64,000 nucleotides of DNA from Sphingomonas sp. Y38-1Y (GCF_032391395.1 NZ_CP135916.1:3007001-3071000), one strand, 5' to 3'. Positions 27,666 to 37,236 are shown, counted from the first letter of the stretch. Numbers and translations are program-made. Notes: generated from the sequence alone by a model not told the origin.

Positions 27666-29065
27666 GCGAGCTTCTCCACGAGCGCCGCGAACGCTTCCCC
27701 ACGCGCGGCATAGTCGGCGAACTGATCGAACGAAGCACAAGCCGGCGACAGAAGCACCGTCTCGTTGGGGTGTGCGGCGGCCGCCGCGCGCGCGACGGCG
27801 ACGTCGAGCGTGCCGCAGGCCTCGACCGGGAAGCCTTCGCCGGACAGTAGCCGCTCGAACAACGGCCCCGCTTCGCCGATCGTATAGGCGGCGGCGACAT
27901 GGGCGAAGCCGGGGCGGCATGCCTCCAGGCTGTCCGACTTGGCGACGCCGCCCAGGATCCAGTGGACGCGGTCGAAGGCGCGGAGCGCCGGCGCGACCGA
28001 TTCCGGGTTGGTTGCCTTGGAATCGTCGACGAAGCGGACACCGTTCCTGATCGCCACGGTCCGGGTGCGGTGCGGCAATCCCTCGAAGCTCGCCAGCCCC
28101 GCATCGATCGCGGCGTTGCCGATGCCGAGCGCCTCGCACGCGGCGATCGCGGCGAGCGCGTTCTGGGCGTTGTGCGGGCCTTGGAGGGCGGGCCAGCGCG
28201 ACTGGTCCATGCAGACACCAGGCGCGATCTTGGTCAGGTCCTCGGCGCGGCCCGCGCGCGCGACCTGCCGGGCAATGCCGGCCGACGCCTCGTCGCCGAT
28301 GCCGACGATCGCGGCGTGCCCCGCCGACTGCATCGCGAACAATCGCGCCTTGCTCGCGGCATAGGCGTCGAAGCCGTCATACCGATCGAGATGATCGGGC
28401 GTGATGTTGAGCAGCACCGCGACGTCGCAATCGAGGCTCTGCGTCAGGTCGATCTGGTAGCTCGACAGCTCGAGCACATAGACGCCGCCCTCGGGCAACG
28501 GCTTCTGGCCGAGGATGGGGAGGCCGATGTTGCCGCCCATCAGGCTCGGCACGCCGGCGGTCTGGAGGATGTGATGGATCAGCGCGGTGGTGGTCGACTT
28601 GCCGTTGGTGCCGGTGATGCCGACCACTTTGTGTGGGGGCAGGTCGGCGCGGGCTTGGGCGAAGAGTTCGATGTCGCCGATGACGGGCACGCCGGCGGCC
28701 TTTGCCTGCGCAGCGATCGGATGCGTGTTGAGCGGCACGCCGGGGGATACGACGACACCAGCGAAGCCGGTGAGGTCGATCGTGAGCGGGTCGGCGATGA
28801 CCAAAGCCCTCTCCCCTTCAGGGGAGAGGGTTGGGAGAGGGGAAGTCGCGAAACCGGATGACAGATCGCCGGCACCAGCCGACTGCCCCTCTCCCCGGCC
28901 CTCTCCCCTGAAGGGGAGAGGGAGATCGTTGCGCCGACCCTCATCGCTGTCCCACGCCGTCACCTCGGCCCCGCTTGCGACCAGCGCGCGCACCGTCGCC
29001 GCCCCCGACCGCGCAAGGCCGAGAACCGCGAAGCGCTTGCCGGCCCAGGCGGTGGAGCCGATCAC
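27662..29065 (-). CDS. murD: UDP-N-acetylmuramoylalanine--D-glutamate ligase, with repeat-encoded insertion
   Basis: A 467-residue Mur ligase that adds D-Glu to UDP-MurNAc-L-Ala. The N-terminal loop [17 protein letters not shown], the [14 protein letters not shown] strand, ATP loop [30 protein letters not shown] and the Mur signature [14 protein letters not shown] with [13 protein letters not shown] are all present. It starts with GTG overlapping the mraY stop (GTGA). Residues about 48-87 (LPLPFRGEG through LSPEGERAL) are encoded by a 116-base palindromic repeat lying in frame in the N-terminal Rossmann-like domain. This makes the protein about 30 aa longer than E. coli MurD (438). All catalytic motifs lie after the insertion. 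Confidence 0.96.
   Translation of the reverse strand: MIGSTAWAGKRFAVLGLARSGAATVRALVASGAEVTAWDSDEGRRNDLPLPFRGEGRGEGQSAGAGDLSSGFATSPLPTLSPEGERALVIADPLTIDLTGFAGVVVSPGVPLNTHPIAAQAKAAGVPVIGDIELFAQARADLPPHKVVGITGTNGKSTTTALIHHILQTAGVPSLMGGNIGLPILGQKPLPEGGVYVLELSSYQIDLTQSLDCDVAVLLNITPDHLDRYDGFDAYAASKARLFAMQSAGHAAIVGIGDEASAGIARQVARAGRAEDLTKIAPGVCMDQSRWPALQGPHNAQNALAAIAACEALGIGNAAIDAGLASFEGLPHRTRTVAIRNGVRFVDDSKATNPESVAPALRAFDRVHWILGGVAKSDSLEACRPGFAHVAAAYTIGEAGPLFERLLSGEGFPVEACGTLDVAVARAAAAAHPNETVLLSPACASFDQFADYAARGEAFAALVEKLA
28807..28922. repeat. Palindromic repeat in frame inside murD
   Basis: Two hairpins with the same stem, CCCTCTCCCC/GGGGAGAGGG, lie at 28807-28830 (loop TTCA) and 28899-28922 (loop TGAA) and are inverted copies of each other. 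Inner arms 28833-28847 and 28881-28895 also pair. The whole 116 bases form one large imperfect palindrome translated as part of MurD. Confidence 0.9.
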
Positions 29066-30132
29066 CGCAGCTTCAACGTCGACAGGCCGGCGAGCGCCAG
29101 CACCAGGCTGATGATCCAGAAGCGGATGACGACGGTCGGCTCCGACCAGCCGAGCTGCTCGAAATGGTGGTGGATCGGCGCCATGCGGAACACGCGCTTG
29201 CCCGTCCGCTTGTAGAAGAAGACCTGGATGATGACGCTCATCGCCTCCATCACGAACAGGCCGCCGATGATGCCGAGCACGATCTCATGGTGCGCCGTCA
29301 CCGCGATCGCGCCCAGCGCGCCGCCGAGCGCCAGGCTGCCCGTATCGCCCATGAACACCGCGGCCGGCGGCGCATTGAACCACAGGAAGGCGAGCCCTGC
29401 CCCCGCAATCGCGCCGCAGAACAGCGCAAGATCGCCCGCGCGCGGCACGTGCGGGATGCCCAGATAGTTCGAATAGATCGCGTTGCCGGCCAGATAGACG
29501 ATCACCATGAACGCGACGCTGGCGATGATGACCGGCATCGTCGCCAGCCCGTCGAGCCCGTCGGTCAGGTTCACCGCATTGCCGAACGCGACGATCGTGA
29601 ACGCGGCAAAGGCGATGTAGAAATAGCCTAGATCGACCGAAAACGCCGAGAAGAACGGGACGTACAGCATCGTCCCGTTCTGCTGCGTGATGATCCACCC
29701 GGCGATGCCCGCGATCGCGAACTCGGCAAGCAGCCGCGTCTTGCCCGACACGCCGGCGGTCGAGGCCTTTCGCACCTTGTCGTAATCGTCGAGGAAGCCG
29801 ATCAGCCCGAACCCCAGCGTCACGAACAGGCACGCCCAAACGAACGGATTGGACAGGTCCATCCAGATCAGGATCGACAGCGTCATCGCAGTCAGGATCA
29901 TCAGCCCGCCCATCGTCGGCGTGCCGCGCTTGGCCAGGTGGCTTTGCGGCCCGTCGGCGCGGATCGGCTGACCCTTGCCCTGGCGGATGCGCAGCCAGCC
30001 GATGAATTTCGGCCCGATGATAAGGCCGATGACCAGCGCCGTCGCCACCGCCCCGCCGGTGCGGAAGGAGAGGTAGCGCACCACGTTGAGTGCGCCCGGA
30101 AAACCCAGATATTCGGCGATCAGATAGAGCAT
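29062..30132 (-). CDS. mraY: Phospho-N-acetylmuramoyl-pentapeptide transferase
   Basis: A 356-residue polytopic enzyme that moves phospho-MurNAc-pentapeptide to undecaprenyl phosphate, giving lipid I. MraY signatures are in order: [27 protein letters not shown] (catalytic aspartates), [22 protein letters not shown]-like [20 protein letters not shown], and the C-terminal [13 protein letters not shown]. About ten membrane spans are visible. Its ATG lies within the last 13 bases of murF and its stop overlaps the murD GTG. Confidence 0.98.
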   Translation of the reverse strand: MLYLIAEYLGFPGALNVVRYLSFRTGGAVATALVIGLIIGPKFIGWLRIRQGKGQPIRADGPQSHLAKRGTPTMGGLMILTAMTLSILIWMDLSNPFVWACLFVTLGFGLIGFLDDYDKVRKASTAGVSGKTRLLAEFAIAGIAGWIITQQNGTMLYVPFFSAFSVDLGYFYIAFAAFTIVAFGNAVNLTDGLDGLATMPVIIASVAFMVIVYLAGNAIYSNYLGIPHVPRAGDLALFCGAIAGAGLAFLWFNAPPAAVFMGDTGSLALGGALGAIAVTAHHEIVLGIIGGLFVMEAMSVIIQVFFYKRTGKRVFRMAPIHHHFEQLGWSEPTVVIRFWIISLVLALAGLSTLKLR

Positions 30133-31499
30133 GGCTGCCTGCGCTTGACGAGCGCGCCGACCAATGCCGACAGCCCGACCCCGTTCGATCCCTTGACGAG
30201 AACCGCGTCCCCGGCGCGAAGCATGCGATCGAGCGCAGCCCCCGCCTCCACGGCGCGGGGCACATGCACCAAGTCGATCTTCCCCTCAAGCGCGCTGGCG
30301 AGCGGGGCCATGTGGTCGCCCACCAATATGGCGTATTCGATGCCCGCTTCGGCGACGGGGCCGGCGAGCGCGGCGTGATAGGCGTCGCTGTCCTCGCCCA
30401 GCTCGCGCATCTCGCCGAGCACGGCGATCCGGCGCGCGGCGGGGGTGGCGCCGAGCACCTTGAGCGTCGCACGCATCGAGGCGGGATTGGCGTTGTAGCT
30501 TTCGTCGATCAGCCGGGCGGTGCCGTCTTCGACCACCACGTCATGCTGCGCGCCGCGACCCGCGAGGCCATCCAGCTCGGCCAGCGCCAGCCCTGCCTGC
30601 GCAAGATCGCCGCCCGCGGCGTCGACCGCCGCCAGCACCGCCATCGCGTTGGCGACCCAGTGCGCGCCGGGCTGCGCGAGCGTGAAGCTGAGTTCGCGCT
30701 CGCCCACGCGCGCGACGACGAAGCTGCCGTTCGCCGACGGCATCACCTCGATCGCGCGGACGTCGGCGCCTTCGTTCAGGCCGAAGGTGACGATGCGGCC
30801 GGCATGCGGCCGCGCGGCGGCGATCAGGCGATCGCGATAGGGACTGTCGAAGGGGACGATCGCGGTGCCGCCGGGCTCCAGCCCCTGGAAGATCTCACCC
30901 TTGGCATCGGCGATCGCCTCGACCGAGGGGAAGAATTGGGTGTGGGCGGGGGCGATCGTCGTGACGATGGCGATGTGCGGGCGGACGATCCGGGTCAGGG
31001 CGGCGAGTTCGCCGGCATGGTTCATCCCCATTTCGAACACACCGAAGCGGCTTTCGCGCGGCATCCGCGACAGGCTCAAGGGCACGCCGGTGTGATTGTT
31101 GTAGCTCTTGACCGACTTGTGCGCCTCGCCGGGCTCGGCGCGGTCGAGGGCGGCGTGGAGTGCTTCCTTGGTGCCCGTCTTGCCCGCCGACCCCGTGACG
31201 CCGATGATCGTCGCCCGCGTCCGCGCACGGCTGGCGCGGGCGAGCGCCTCCAGCGCCTCGGTCGTGTCGGCGACGAGGACGTGCGGGTGGTCGACCGGCT
31301 GCGCGACGATCGCGCCGGCCGCGCCCTGCGCAAACGCCTGCGGCACGAAGCGGTGGCCGTCGGTGCTCTCGCCCGACAGCGCGATGAACAGGTCCCCGGG
31401 CCCCACTTCGCGCGAGTTGAACGCGACGCCGGTGACGGCGAAGTCGATGGACGCGGTGCCGCCGGTGGCGGCAGCGATCTCGGACGAGGTCCAGAGCAT
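30120..31499 (-). CDS. murF: UDP-MurNAc-tripeptide--D-alanyl-D-alanine ligase
   Basis: A 459-residue Mur ligase that adds D-Ala-D-Ala to complete the UDP-MurNAc-pentapeptide. N-terminal DSREV-like [17 protein letters not shown], the ATP loop [43 protein letters not shown] and the C-terminal [20 protein letters not shown] with LGEMRELG are standard. In the ATP loop TGSAGKTG matches the TGSSGKT form of MurF. ATG at 31499 is chosen, with GAGAAGG just before it. That site is part of the palindromic repeat at 31504-31697. Its 3' end overlaps mraY by 13 bases, the longest same-strand overlap in the cluster. Confidence 0.96.
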   Translation of the reverse strand: MLWTSSEIAAATGGTASIDFAVTGVAFNSREVGPGDLFIALSGESTDGHRFVPQAFAQGAAGAIVAQPVDHPHVLVADTTEALEALARASRARTRATIIGVTGSAGKTGTKEALHAALDRAEPGEAHKSVKSYNNHTGVPLSLSRMPRESRFGVFEMGMNHAGELAALTRIVRPHIAIVTTIAPAHTQFFPSVEAIADAKGEIFQGLEPGGTAIVPFDSPYRDRLIAAARPHAGRIVTFGLNEGADVRAIEVMPSANGSFVVARVGERELSFTLAQPGAHWVANAMAVLAAVDAAGGDLAQAGLALAELDGLAGRGAQHDVVVEDGTARLIDESYNANPASMRATLKVLGATPAARRIAVLGEMRELGEDSDAYHAALAGPVAEAGIEYAILVGDHMAPLASALEGKIDLVHVPRAVEAGAALDRMLRAGDAVLVKGSNGVGLSALVGALVKRRQPCSI

Positions 31500-31503
31500 C
31501 AAA

Positions 31504-31697
31504 CCTTCTCCCCTTGCGGGAGAAGGATAGCGAAGCTTGGCAGCTTGCTGCCTAGCGGAGCTTGGATGAGGGGTAAGCGACGCAGCGCGTCGCGCGACCG
31601 CGAGTGCGGTCGCTGACCCCTCACCCAGCTGCGACTAGGCCCGCGCTGGAAGAGCGCGGACCAAGTCTGCGCAACCCTCTCCCGCAAGGGGAGAGGG
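31504..31697. repeat. Palindromic repeat between murE and murF
   Basis: CCTTCTCCCC..GGGAGAAGG (31504-31526) is inverted at 31675-31697 with 20 of 23 matches, around a long interior with further short inverted stretches (GCGACGCAGCGCGTCGC, GACCGCGAGTGCGGTC). Its arms resemble those of the copy inside murD. It fills the 211-base gap, and its arm ends 5 bases before the murF ATG. Confidence 0.82.
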
Positions 31698-31710
31698 GAA
31701 GAGAACCCAC

Positions 31711-33126
31711 TCACGCCGCGCACTCCCGTGCGACGGTGACGTCGTCGAACGGCAGGACCAGGTCGCCGACGATCTGACCCTGTTCGTGCCCCTTGCCGGC
31801 GATGAGGACGATGTCCTCCGCCCCGGCCTGGGCGATGGCATGGGCGATCGCTTCGCGGCGGTCGCCGATCTCGGTGGCGCCGGGGGCGCCCTTTAGCACC
31901 TCGCGGCGGATCGCGGCGGCGTCCTCGGTCCGGGGATTGTCGTCGGTCACGATGACCAGGTCGGCGCCGCGCGCCGCCGCCTCGCCCATCGGCTCGCGCT
32001 TGCCGGTGTCGCGGTCGCCGCCGGCGCCGAACACGACGATCAGCCGGCCCGCGGCGTGGGGCTTCAGCGCCGCGATCGCCGCCTCGATCGCGTCGGGCGT
32101 ATGGGCATAGTCGACATAGACGGGCGCGCCCGACGCCGCGATCGCCGCGCGTTCGAGCCGCCCGCGGACCGGCTGGAGCCGCGCAAGGCCCGCCAGCGTC
32201 GCCGCCACCTCGCCGCCGCACGCGATCACCAGTCCCGCGGCGACCAGCGCATTGGCGGCCTGGTACGCGCCGATTAGCGGCAGCTTGACGACATGGCGCT
32301 GGCCGTCCGCCTCGATCGTCAGCGTCTGACCCAGCAGGCTCGGCTCGCGCTGGACGAGGCGCAGCGTGTCGCCATGCTCGCCCACGGTGATGAGCCGGTT
32401 GCCGCGCATGCGGGCGAGGTCGATCACGCGCTCCGAATGCGGATCATCGACCCACACCACCGCGGTGCCGTCGGGATCGAGCACCTCGGCGAACAGGCGG
32501 AGCTTGGCGGTGAAATACTCCGCCATGTCCTTGTGATAATCGAGATGGTCGCGGCTGAGATTGGTGAACGCCGCGGCGCGCACCGGCAGCCCCTCGATCC
32601 GGTATTGCGACAGGCCGTGGCTCGACGCCTCGAAGGCGAGATGCGTGACGCCTTCGCGCGCGAGCCCGGCGACGTTGGACAGGAAGGTGACGATGTCGGG
32701 CGTGGTCAGCCCGGTCGAGACACGCTCGTCGGCGGTGGTGACGCCCAGCGTCCCGATCGAGGCGGCGTGCTGGCCCGCCATCCGCCAGAGCTGGCGCGTC
32801 ATCTCAACGGTCGAAGTCTTGCCGTTGGTCCCCGTCACTGCCGCCGTGGTGGCGGGAAACGGCGCGAAGAAGCGCGATGCGAGCTCGGCGAAGCAGGCGC
32901 GCGGGTTGTCGGCCGCGATGTGCGCCGCCCCCTCGACGCGGACCTGCGGCCGCGCGACGACGGCGACGGCGCCGGCGGCGATCGCCTGATCGACATAATC
33001 CTCGCCGTTGACGCGCATCCCTTCGAAGGCGCCGAACACGGTGCCCGGCGCCACCTTGCGATGGTCGATGGCGAAGCCGGTGACGATGCGGTCCTCGCCC
33101 GTTCCGGTCAGCGTTCCCAGCCGCAT
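31711..33126 (-). CDS. murE: UDP-MurNAc-L-alanyl-D-glutamate--diaminopimelate ligase
   Basis: A 471-residue Mur ligase adding the third stem residue, expected to be meso-diaminopimelate in a Gram-negative. FAIDHRKVAPGTVFGAFEG is the N-terminal domain, VTGTNGKTSTVEMTRQLW the ATP loop, FEASSHGLSQYRIEGLPV follows, then LIGAYQAANALVAAGL and YVDYAHTPDAIEAAI. VTDDNPRTEDAAAI carries the DNPR motif that recognises mDAP over lysine. It overlaps the ftsI stop by one base (TGATG). A repeat-filled gap separates it from murF. Confidence 0.97.
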   Translation of the reverse strand: MRLGTLTGTGEDRIVTGFAIDHRKVAPGTVFGAFEGMRVNGEDYVDQAIAAGAVAVVARPQVRVEGAAHIAADNPRACFAELASRFFAPFPATTAAVTGTNGKTSTVEMTRQLWRMAGQHAASIGTLGVTTADERVSTGLTTPDIVTFLSNVAGLAREGVTHLAFEASSHGLSQYRIEGLPVRAAAFTNLSRDHLDYHKDMAEYFTAKLRLFAEVLDPDGTAVVWVDDPHSERVIDLARMRGNRLITVGEHGDTLRLVQREPSLLGQTLTIEADGQRHVVKLPLIGAYQAANALVAAGLVIACGGEVAATLAGLARLQPVRGRLERAAIAASGAPVYVDYAHTPDAIEAAIAALKPHAAGRLIVVFGAGGDRDTGKREPMGEAAARGADLVIVTDDNPRTEDAAAIRREVLKGAPGATEIGDRREAIAHAIAQAGAEDIVLIAGKGHEQGQIVGDLVLPFDDVTVARECAA

Positions 33127-34826
33127 CAGTGCGCCTTCGCCGCGGCGCCGCGCCAGATCAGCGGCATCAGCCCGCTGACGTCGACGTCGCGGTCCAGTTC
33201 GGGGACGACGCCCAGGATCGGGCCGGTGCGAGAGATGACGCGGCTGACCACCGGGGCGGCGGTCCAGGCGGCGGTGGTCAGGCCGAAGCTTTCGGCGTTC
33301 CCCTTGGGCGAGTCGAGCATGACGACCACCACATAGCGTGGTGCGTCCATCGGGAAAGCCGCCGCGAAGGTCGAGACGTTGATCTTCTTGCTGTAGCCGC
33401 CGGCGCCCGGCTTCTCGCCGGTGCCGGTCTTGCCGCCGACGCGGTAGCCGGGCGCCTCGCCCTTGCGGCCCGTCCCCTCGAGGACGATCAGCCGCATCAT
33501 CGCGCGCATCTTGGCGCTAGTGCCCTCGCTGAACACGCGGCGACCCTGTGCGGCATGACCTGGCTCGACCTTGCGCAGCGTCGCGGGGCGCCACACGCCG
33601 CCATTGACCATCGCGGCATAGGCGCTGGCAAGATGGAGCGGCGTCACCGCGATGCCGTGGCCGTAAGCGGTGGTCAGCGTCGTTGCGCGGCCCCAATTGC
33701 GCGGCCATAGCGGGCGCGCCTTCTCAATCTCGATATCGGGTGCGGTGTCGAAGCCGAGCTTCTTGAACAGATGCTCCATCCGCCCCTGCCCCATTTCGTC
33801 GGCGATACGCGCCGTCGCAATATTGGACGAGTAGATCAGCAGCTCGGGCATGTTGAGCCAGCGGCGCTGGGGGTGATCGTCGCGAATCTGGAAGCGACCG
33901 ATCGGCACCGGCGCGGTCGCATCGACGCGGCGCGAGATATCGGGCACGACGCCGCTCTCGATCGCCTCGGCCACGGTCAGCGGCTTGAACACCGACCCCA
34001 GCTCATAGACCGACTGCGTCACGTTGTTCATCAGCCCCGCGCCGCCGCTGGTCAGCTTGTTGGGGTTGAAGCTGGGCAGCGAGGCAACCGCGCGGACCTC
34101 GCCCGTCGCGACATCGAGGATGACGCCCGCCGCGCCCGCCGCCTGGAACGACGCCATCGACCGGCCGAGCTCGCTTTCCAGCGCGCCCTGAACGCGCAGG
34201 TCGATCGACAGCGCGACCGGCTTTCCTTTCAGCGCCGGGTTGGTGAGGTCGGCGTCGAGCACCTTCTCCATGCCGCTGATGCCGTGCCCGTCGAAATTCA
34301 GGCTGCCGAGCGCATGCGCCGCGAGCGTCGTTTGCGGATAGAGGCGCTCCGGCTCGCGCGCGAAGGCGATGCCGGGCTCGCCCAGCGCGTTCACGGCGTT
34401 CACCAGCTCGGGAAGCGCGCGGCGACGCAGATAGGTGAAGGACGCGCCGGAGCTCAGCGCCTTGTAGTAATAGGCCGCATCATGCTCGGGCATCAGCGCC
34501 GACAGCTCGTCGGCGAGCTGGAGCTTGTCGCCGATCACCTTGTCGGGATGAACGCCGATCGACCAGGCATCGATCGTGCGGGCGAGCGCGGTGCCGTTGC
34601 GATCGACGATGTCGCCGCGGATCGGCACCAGCGCGGCGGCGGCGTCGCGCCCGGACGCGGGCTCGGCAAAGATCGCCAGCATCGCCAGACGCGCGAGCAC
34701 GATCGAGATCCCCGCCGCGAACAGCAGCATCAGGATCATCAGCCGCACATGCGCGGTCTGGACCAGCGCCTGCTGCCCGCCCGCCTTGCGGCGATCGGGG
34801 GTTCCGGGAGCGACGAGGACGATCAA
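33126..34826 (-). CDS. ftsI: Peptidoglycan D,D-transpeptidase FtsI (PBP3)
   Basis: A 566-residue class B penicillin-binding protein that cross-links septal peptidoglycan. A cytoplasmic tail and one transmembrane helix (about 29-50) precede the pedestal domain with PIRGDIVDRNGTALA. The transpeptidase motifs are SVFK (SxxK) near residue 280, SSN in LLIYSSNIATAR near 330, and KTGTGEKPG near 465. The start is TTG at 34826, chosen because it overlaps the ftsL stop (TTGA) as elsewhere in the cluster and fits the expected cytoplasmic tail. Confidence 0.96.
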   Translation of the reverse strand: MIVLVAPGTPDRRKAGGQQALVQTAHVRLMILMLLFAAGISIVLARLAMLAIFAEPASGRDAAAALVPIRGDIVDRNGTALARTIDAWSIGVHPDKVIGDKLQLADELSALMPEHDAAYYYKALSSGASFTYLRRRALPELVNAVNALGEPGIAFAREPERLYPQTTLAAHALGSLNFDGHGISGMEKVLDADLTNPALKGKPVALSIDLRVQGALESELGRSMASFQAAGAAGVILDVATGEVRAVASLPSFNPNKLTSGGAGLMNNVTQSVYELGSVFKPLTVAEAIESGVVPDISRRVDATAPVPIGRFQIRDDHPQRRWLNMPELLIYSSNIATARIADEMGQGRMEHLFKKLGFDTAPDIEIEKARPLWPRNWGRATTLTTAYGHGIAVTPLHLASAYAAMVNGGVWRPATLRKVEPGHAAQGRRVFSEGTSAKMRAMMRLIVLEGTGRKGEAPGYRVGGKTGTGEKPGAGGYSKKINVSTFAAAFPMDAPRYVVVVMLDSPKGNAESFGLTTAAWTAAPVVSRVISRTGPILGVVPELDRDVDVSGLMPLIWRGAAAKAH

Positions 34827-35482
34827 CGTTTGGACCGTTCGGCACGGGCGCCGCGCGCGAGGTCGCCCAGCGTCGAGTCGCTGAGCAGGACGTTGTCGAG
34901 CATCGCCACCGCCTGCGCCTTGCGCACCGGCTTGGGCGTTGGCTTCGAGGTCACGATCGCGCGATCCGGGCTGAGCGGCGCCGCGGCGGCGAGCGCCACC
35001 GGCGCGGGCGCGCGGCGGACGGGCGCGGCCGGCGTCGCCTCGGGCTTGGTCGCGGCGGGCGACGGCGCGGCAGGCGCAGTCGCGGCGACCGCCGGGGCAG
35101 CGGCGGGCACCGCGGGCAGCGGCGTGCTGGCGGCATAGCCGGCGGGGACGATGTAGCTGGCAGGGTGCACCGCGCCCTCACCCGCGGGCGCAAAGTGGAG
35201 CTGCGCCAGCGCCTCTTCGCTCGCGACATACTGGTCGGGGCGCGGCGCGGCGAGCGCGAGGACGTCGCCGTTCCAGCGCTCGAGCTGCGCCAGGTTGGCG
35301 CGCGTCTGGAACTCGGTCTCCAGGTCGCGGATGTCGCGGCGCGCCGACAGGATCGCGCGCTCCAGGCTCTCGACCTTGGCGCGCTCGGCCGCGACCCAGC
35401 TCGACACCAGATAGCAGGGCGGCGCCACGAGCACGCCGCAGACGAACCATCCGAAGCCCTTCAACCGCTGGGTCGCCATCAT
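34823..35482 (-). CDS. ftsL: FtsL-like divisome protein
   Basis: A 219-residue protein in the ftsL position between rsmH and ftsI. After a short N-terminus there is one transmembrane helix ([20 protein letters not shown]), then a coiled coil ([20 protein letters not shown]). A long Ala/Pro-rich periplasmic tail and a C-terminal basic stretch end it. FtsL proteins are poorly conserved and usually about 100-120 aa, so both the length and the Ala/Pro tail are unusual. The assignment rests on gene order plus the membrane helix and coiled coil. FtsL would form the FtsQLB complex. Confidence 0.82.
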   Translation of the reverse strand: MMATQRLKGFGWFVCGVLVAPPCYLVSSWVAAERAKVESLERAILSARRDIRDLETEFQTRANLAQLERWNGDVLALAAPRPDQYVASEEALAQLHFAPAGEGAVHPASYIVPAGYAASTPLPAVPAAAPAVAATAPAAPSPAATKPEATPAAPVRRAPAPVALAAAAPLSPDRAIVTSKPTPKPVRKAQAVAMLDNVLLSDSTLGDLARGARAERSKR

Positions 35483-36417
35483 TGCCCTCCATTCGCGGAC
35501 CAGGCTGCCGCCCCGGTCCGCTTTGCTACGCGTAAGGTGGCCGATCGTGCGCGCGGGTTGCGCGCAAGCTCGGCCTCGCCCGGGCGCACAGCGCGCTCGG
35601 GCGACTCGAAACTGGGTGCCCGCGCGGCAACGGCCGCGGGGCGGTGGCGCGAACCGGCGGGCTCGCTGCCCGACCGTTCGCGCAGGAAGCGCTTGACCAT
35701 CCGGTCCTCCAGGCTGTGGAAGGTCACCACCGCCAGCCGGCCGCCGGGCATCAGCGCCCGCTCGGCCGCGACCAGCCCCTCGGCCAGCTCGTCGAGCTCG
35801 GCATTGAGGTGGATACGGATCGCCTGGAAAGTCCGCGTCGCCGGATCCTTCTTGTCGTGCGGCCGATAGCCGAGCGCACGGCGGACGACCGACGCCAGCT
35901 CGCCGGTGCGCAGGATCGGGCGCGCCGACACGATCGCCTTGGCGACGCGGCGCGCGCGCGGCTCCTCGCCATAGCGCGAGAGGATGTCGGCGATCACCGC
36001 CTCGTCCGCCTCGTTGACGAAGTCGGCGGCGCTCTCGCCCGACTGGCTCATCCGCATGTCGAGCGGGCCGTCCGACTGGAACGAGAAGCCGCGCTCGGGC
36101 CGGTCGAGCTGCATCGAGGAGACGCCGATGTCCATGACGACGCCCGCGACCGGCTCGTCGCCCAGCGCCGCGTCGAGCGCCGAGAAGGGCGATTCCACCA
36201 GCCGCAGCGCGCCCGCCGCTTCCGTTACCAACGCCTGGCCGTCGCGGATCGCGTCCGGGTCACGATCGAACGCGATCACGCGCGCCCCCGCCGCCAGCAT
36301 CGCACGGGTATAGCCACCCGCGCCGAAGGTGGCGTCGACATGGGCCTCGCCCGGCTGGATCGCGAGCGCGTCGATCACCTCGTCCAGCAGCACGGGGATG
36401 TGCGGCGCGGCGCTCAC
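35479..36417 (-). CDS. rsmH: 16S rRNA (cytosine(1402)-N(4))-methyltransferase
   Basis: A 312-residue SAM-dependent enzyme (formerly MraW) that methylates N4 of C1402 in 16S rRNA. It begins [13 protein letters not shown], has the SAM site [18 protein letters not shown], then [20 protein letters not shown] and the C-terminal [17 protein letters not shown] and [15 protein letters not shown]. All are family signatures. It starts with GTG overlapping the mraZ stop (GTGA) and its stop overlaps the ftsL ATG. Confidence 0.97.
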   Translation of the reverse strand: MSAAPHIPVLLDEVIDALAIQPGEAHVDATFGAGGYTRAMLAAGARVIAFDRDPDAIRDGQALVTEAAGALRLVESPFSALDAALGDEPVAGVVMDIGVSSMQLDRPERGFSFQSDGPLDMRMSQSGESAADFVNEADEAVIADILSRYGEEPRARRVAKAIVSARPILRTGELASVVRRALGYRPHDKKDPATRTFQAIRIHLNAELDELAEGLVAAERALMPGGRLAVVTFHSLEDRMVKRFLRERSGSEPAGSRHRPAAVAARAPSFESPERAVRPGEAELARNPRARSATLRVAKRTGAAAWSANGGQ

Positions 36418-36896
36418 AGCGCCACCTTCTTCGCCGCGGCATAATAGCGGCAGCGGTCCTTCAGGTCATCGTCGTCGATGTCGGCCGCCATCAACACCTC
36501 GGGCGACCAGATCTGGAACGTGTCGCTGTCGCCCGCGAAGAAGGCCCATTTGGCGATGCCGACGCGCTCGCGCTCGAAGCCCGGGATCACGAAGCGACCA
36601 TTGGCGTCATAGGTCGCCTTTTCGGCACGCTGTGCGCGGCGCTCGGCGGTCTCGTCGAAGGGCTTGCCCTCCGCCTTGGCGGCGCGGGCGGCGTTGTTCA
36701 GGCGCTCGTTCAGTTCCTGCGCCCAGCCGGCGTCATAGCAGACCAGGCACGGCAGCGTCGCGTGGCGGGTGATGAGGACCTGCTTCGCCGGCGAATTGCC
36801 GTCCAGCGTCTCGCGCAGGTCGGCGGGGATCGCGACGCGACCCTTGTCGTCGACCGACTGAAGCGAAAAGCCGTGAAAGAGGTCCCTGTTCAGCAC
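36414..36896 (-). CDS. mraZ: Transcriptional regulator MraZ
   Basis: A 160-residue double AbrB-like protein that binds and represses its own dcw promoter. The two swapped-hairpin repeats are [20 protein letters not shown] near the start and [20 protein letters not shown] in the second half. DLRE-like and DDKGR motifs are typical. GTG at 36896 has GAGG six bases upstream. ATG at 36902 is an alternative with the GAGG touching it. The C-terminus carries an acidic stretch ([11 protein letters not shown]) that is longer than in E. coli MraZ (152 aa). It is the first gene of the cluster. Confidence 0.94.
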   Translation of the reverse strand: MLNRDLFHGFSLQSVDDKGRVAIPADLRETLDGNSPAKQVLITRHATLPCLVCYDAGWAQELNERLNNAARAAKAEGKPFDETAERRAQRAEKATYDANGRFVIPGFERERVGIAKWAFFAGDSDTFQIWSPEVLMAADIDDDDLKDRCRYYAAAKKVAL

Positions 36897-36998
36897 GCAC
36901 ATCCTCAAGGGCGGCGCACACGCTCTCCCGTTCCGAAAACCAACCACTTGGCCCCGGTCGAATTCGAACGTTGGAAAGGAGTGTGCCCCCTGTTGGAA

Positions 36999-37027
36999 GC
37001 GATAACAGAGCGTACGTTACCGTTCAA
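36999..37027 (-). promoter_or_regulatory. Putative dcw-cluster promoter upstream of mraZ
   Basis: On the minus strand TTGAAC (37022-37027) and TATCGC (36999-37004) are 17 bases apart, directly downstream of the MraZ boxes. Transcription would begin near 36992, leaving a leader of about 95 bases before mraZ. Confidence 0.55.
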
Positions 37028-37028
37028 T

Positions 37029-37061
37029 CCATTTGCCCCCATTTGACCCCATTTTTCCCCA
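37029..37061 (-). promoter_or_regulatory. MraZ operator: three TGGGG boxes at 10-base spacing
   Basis: On the minus strand TGGGG occurs at 37057-37061, 37047-37051 and 37037-37041, each followed by a five-base A-rich spacer (AAAAA, TCAAA, GCAAA) and then a partial TGG at 37029-37031. Known MraZ sites are direct TGGG repeats with 5-base spacers just upstream of mraZ, so this is a textbook autoregulatory operator placed against the putative -35. Confidence 0.85.
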
Positions 37062-37236
37062 CAGGAAGCAATGTTCGTGGGGTGTTCTGCCACCCCTGGC
37101 CCAAAGGCGGTACTCTGTCGAGTGACGCACGAAGGCTGATGTGCATCATTGTGGCAGGTTTGGCAGGGTAAGCGCCTGTTTGGGCTGGCGAGGCCGGCGA
37201 TGGACCCGGCCGGCGAGCCGTCCTAAGCGCGCGGCG

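Larger units (their letters stand above)
36897..37236. other. Divergent intergenic region mraZ / MATE transporter
   Basis: This 340-base stretch holds the mraZ promoter, the MraZ operator and the untranslated leader of the dcw operon. The remaining 175 bases up to 37236 should hold the promoter of the MATE gene. TGTGGCAGGTTTGGCAGG repeats there weakly, but no convincing -35/-10 pair was found. Confidence 0.5.
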
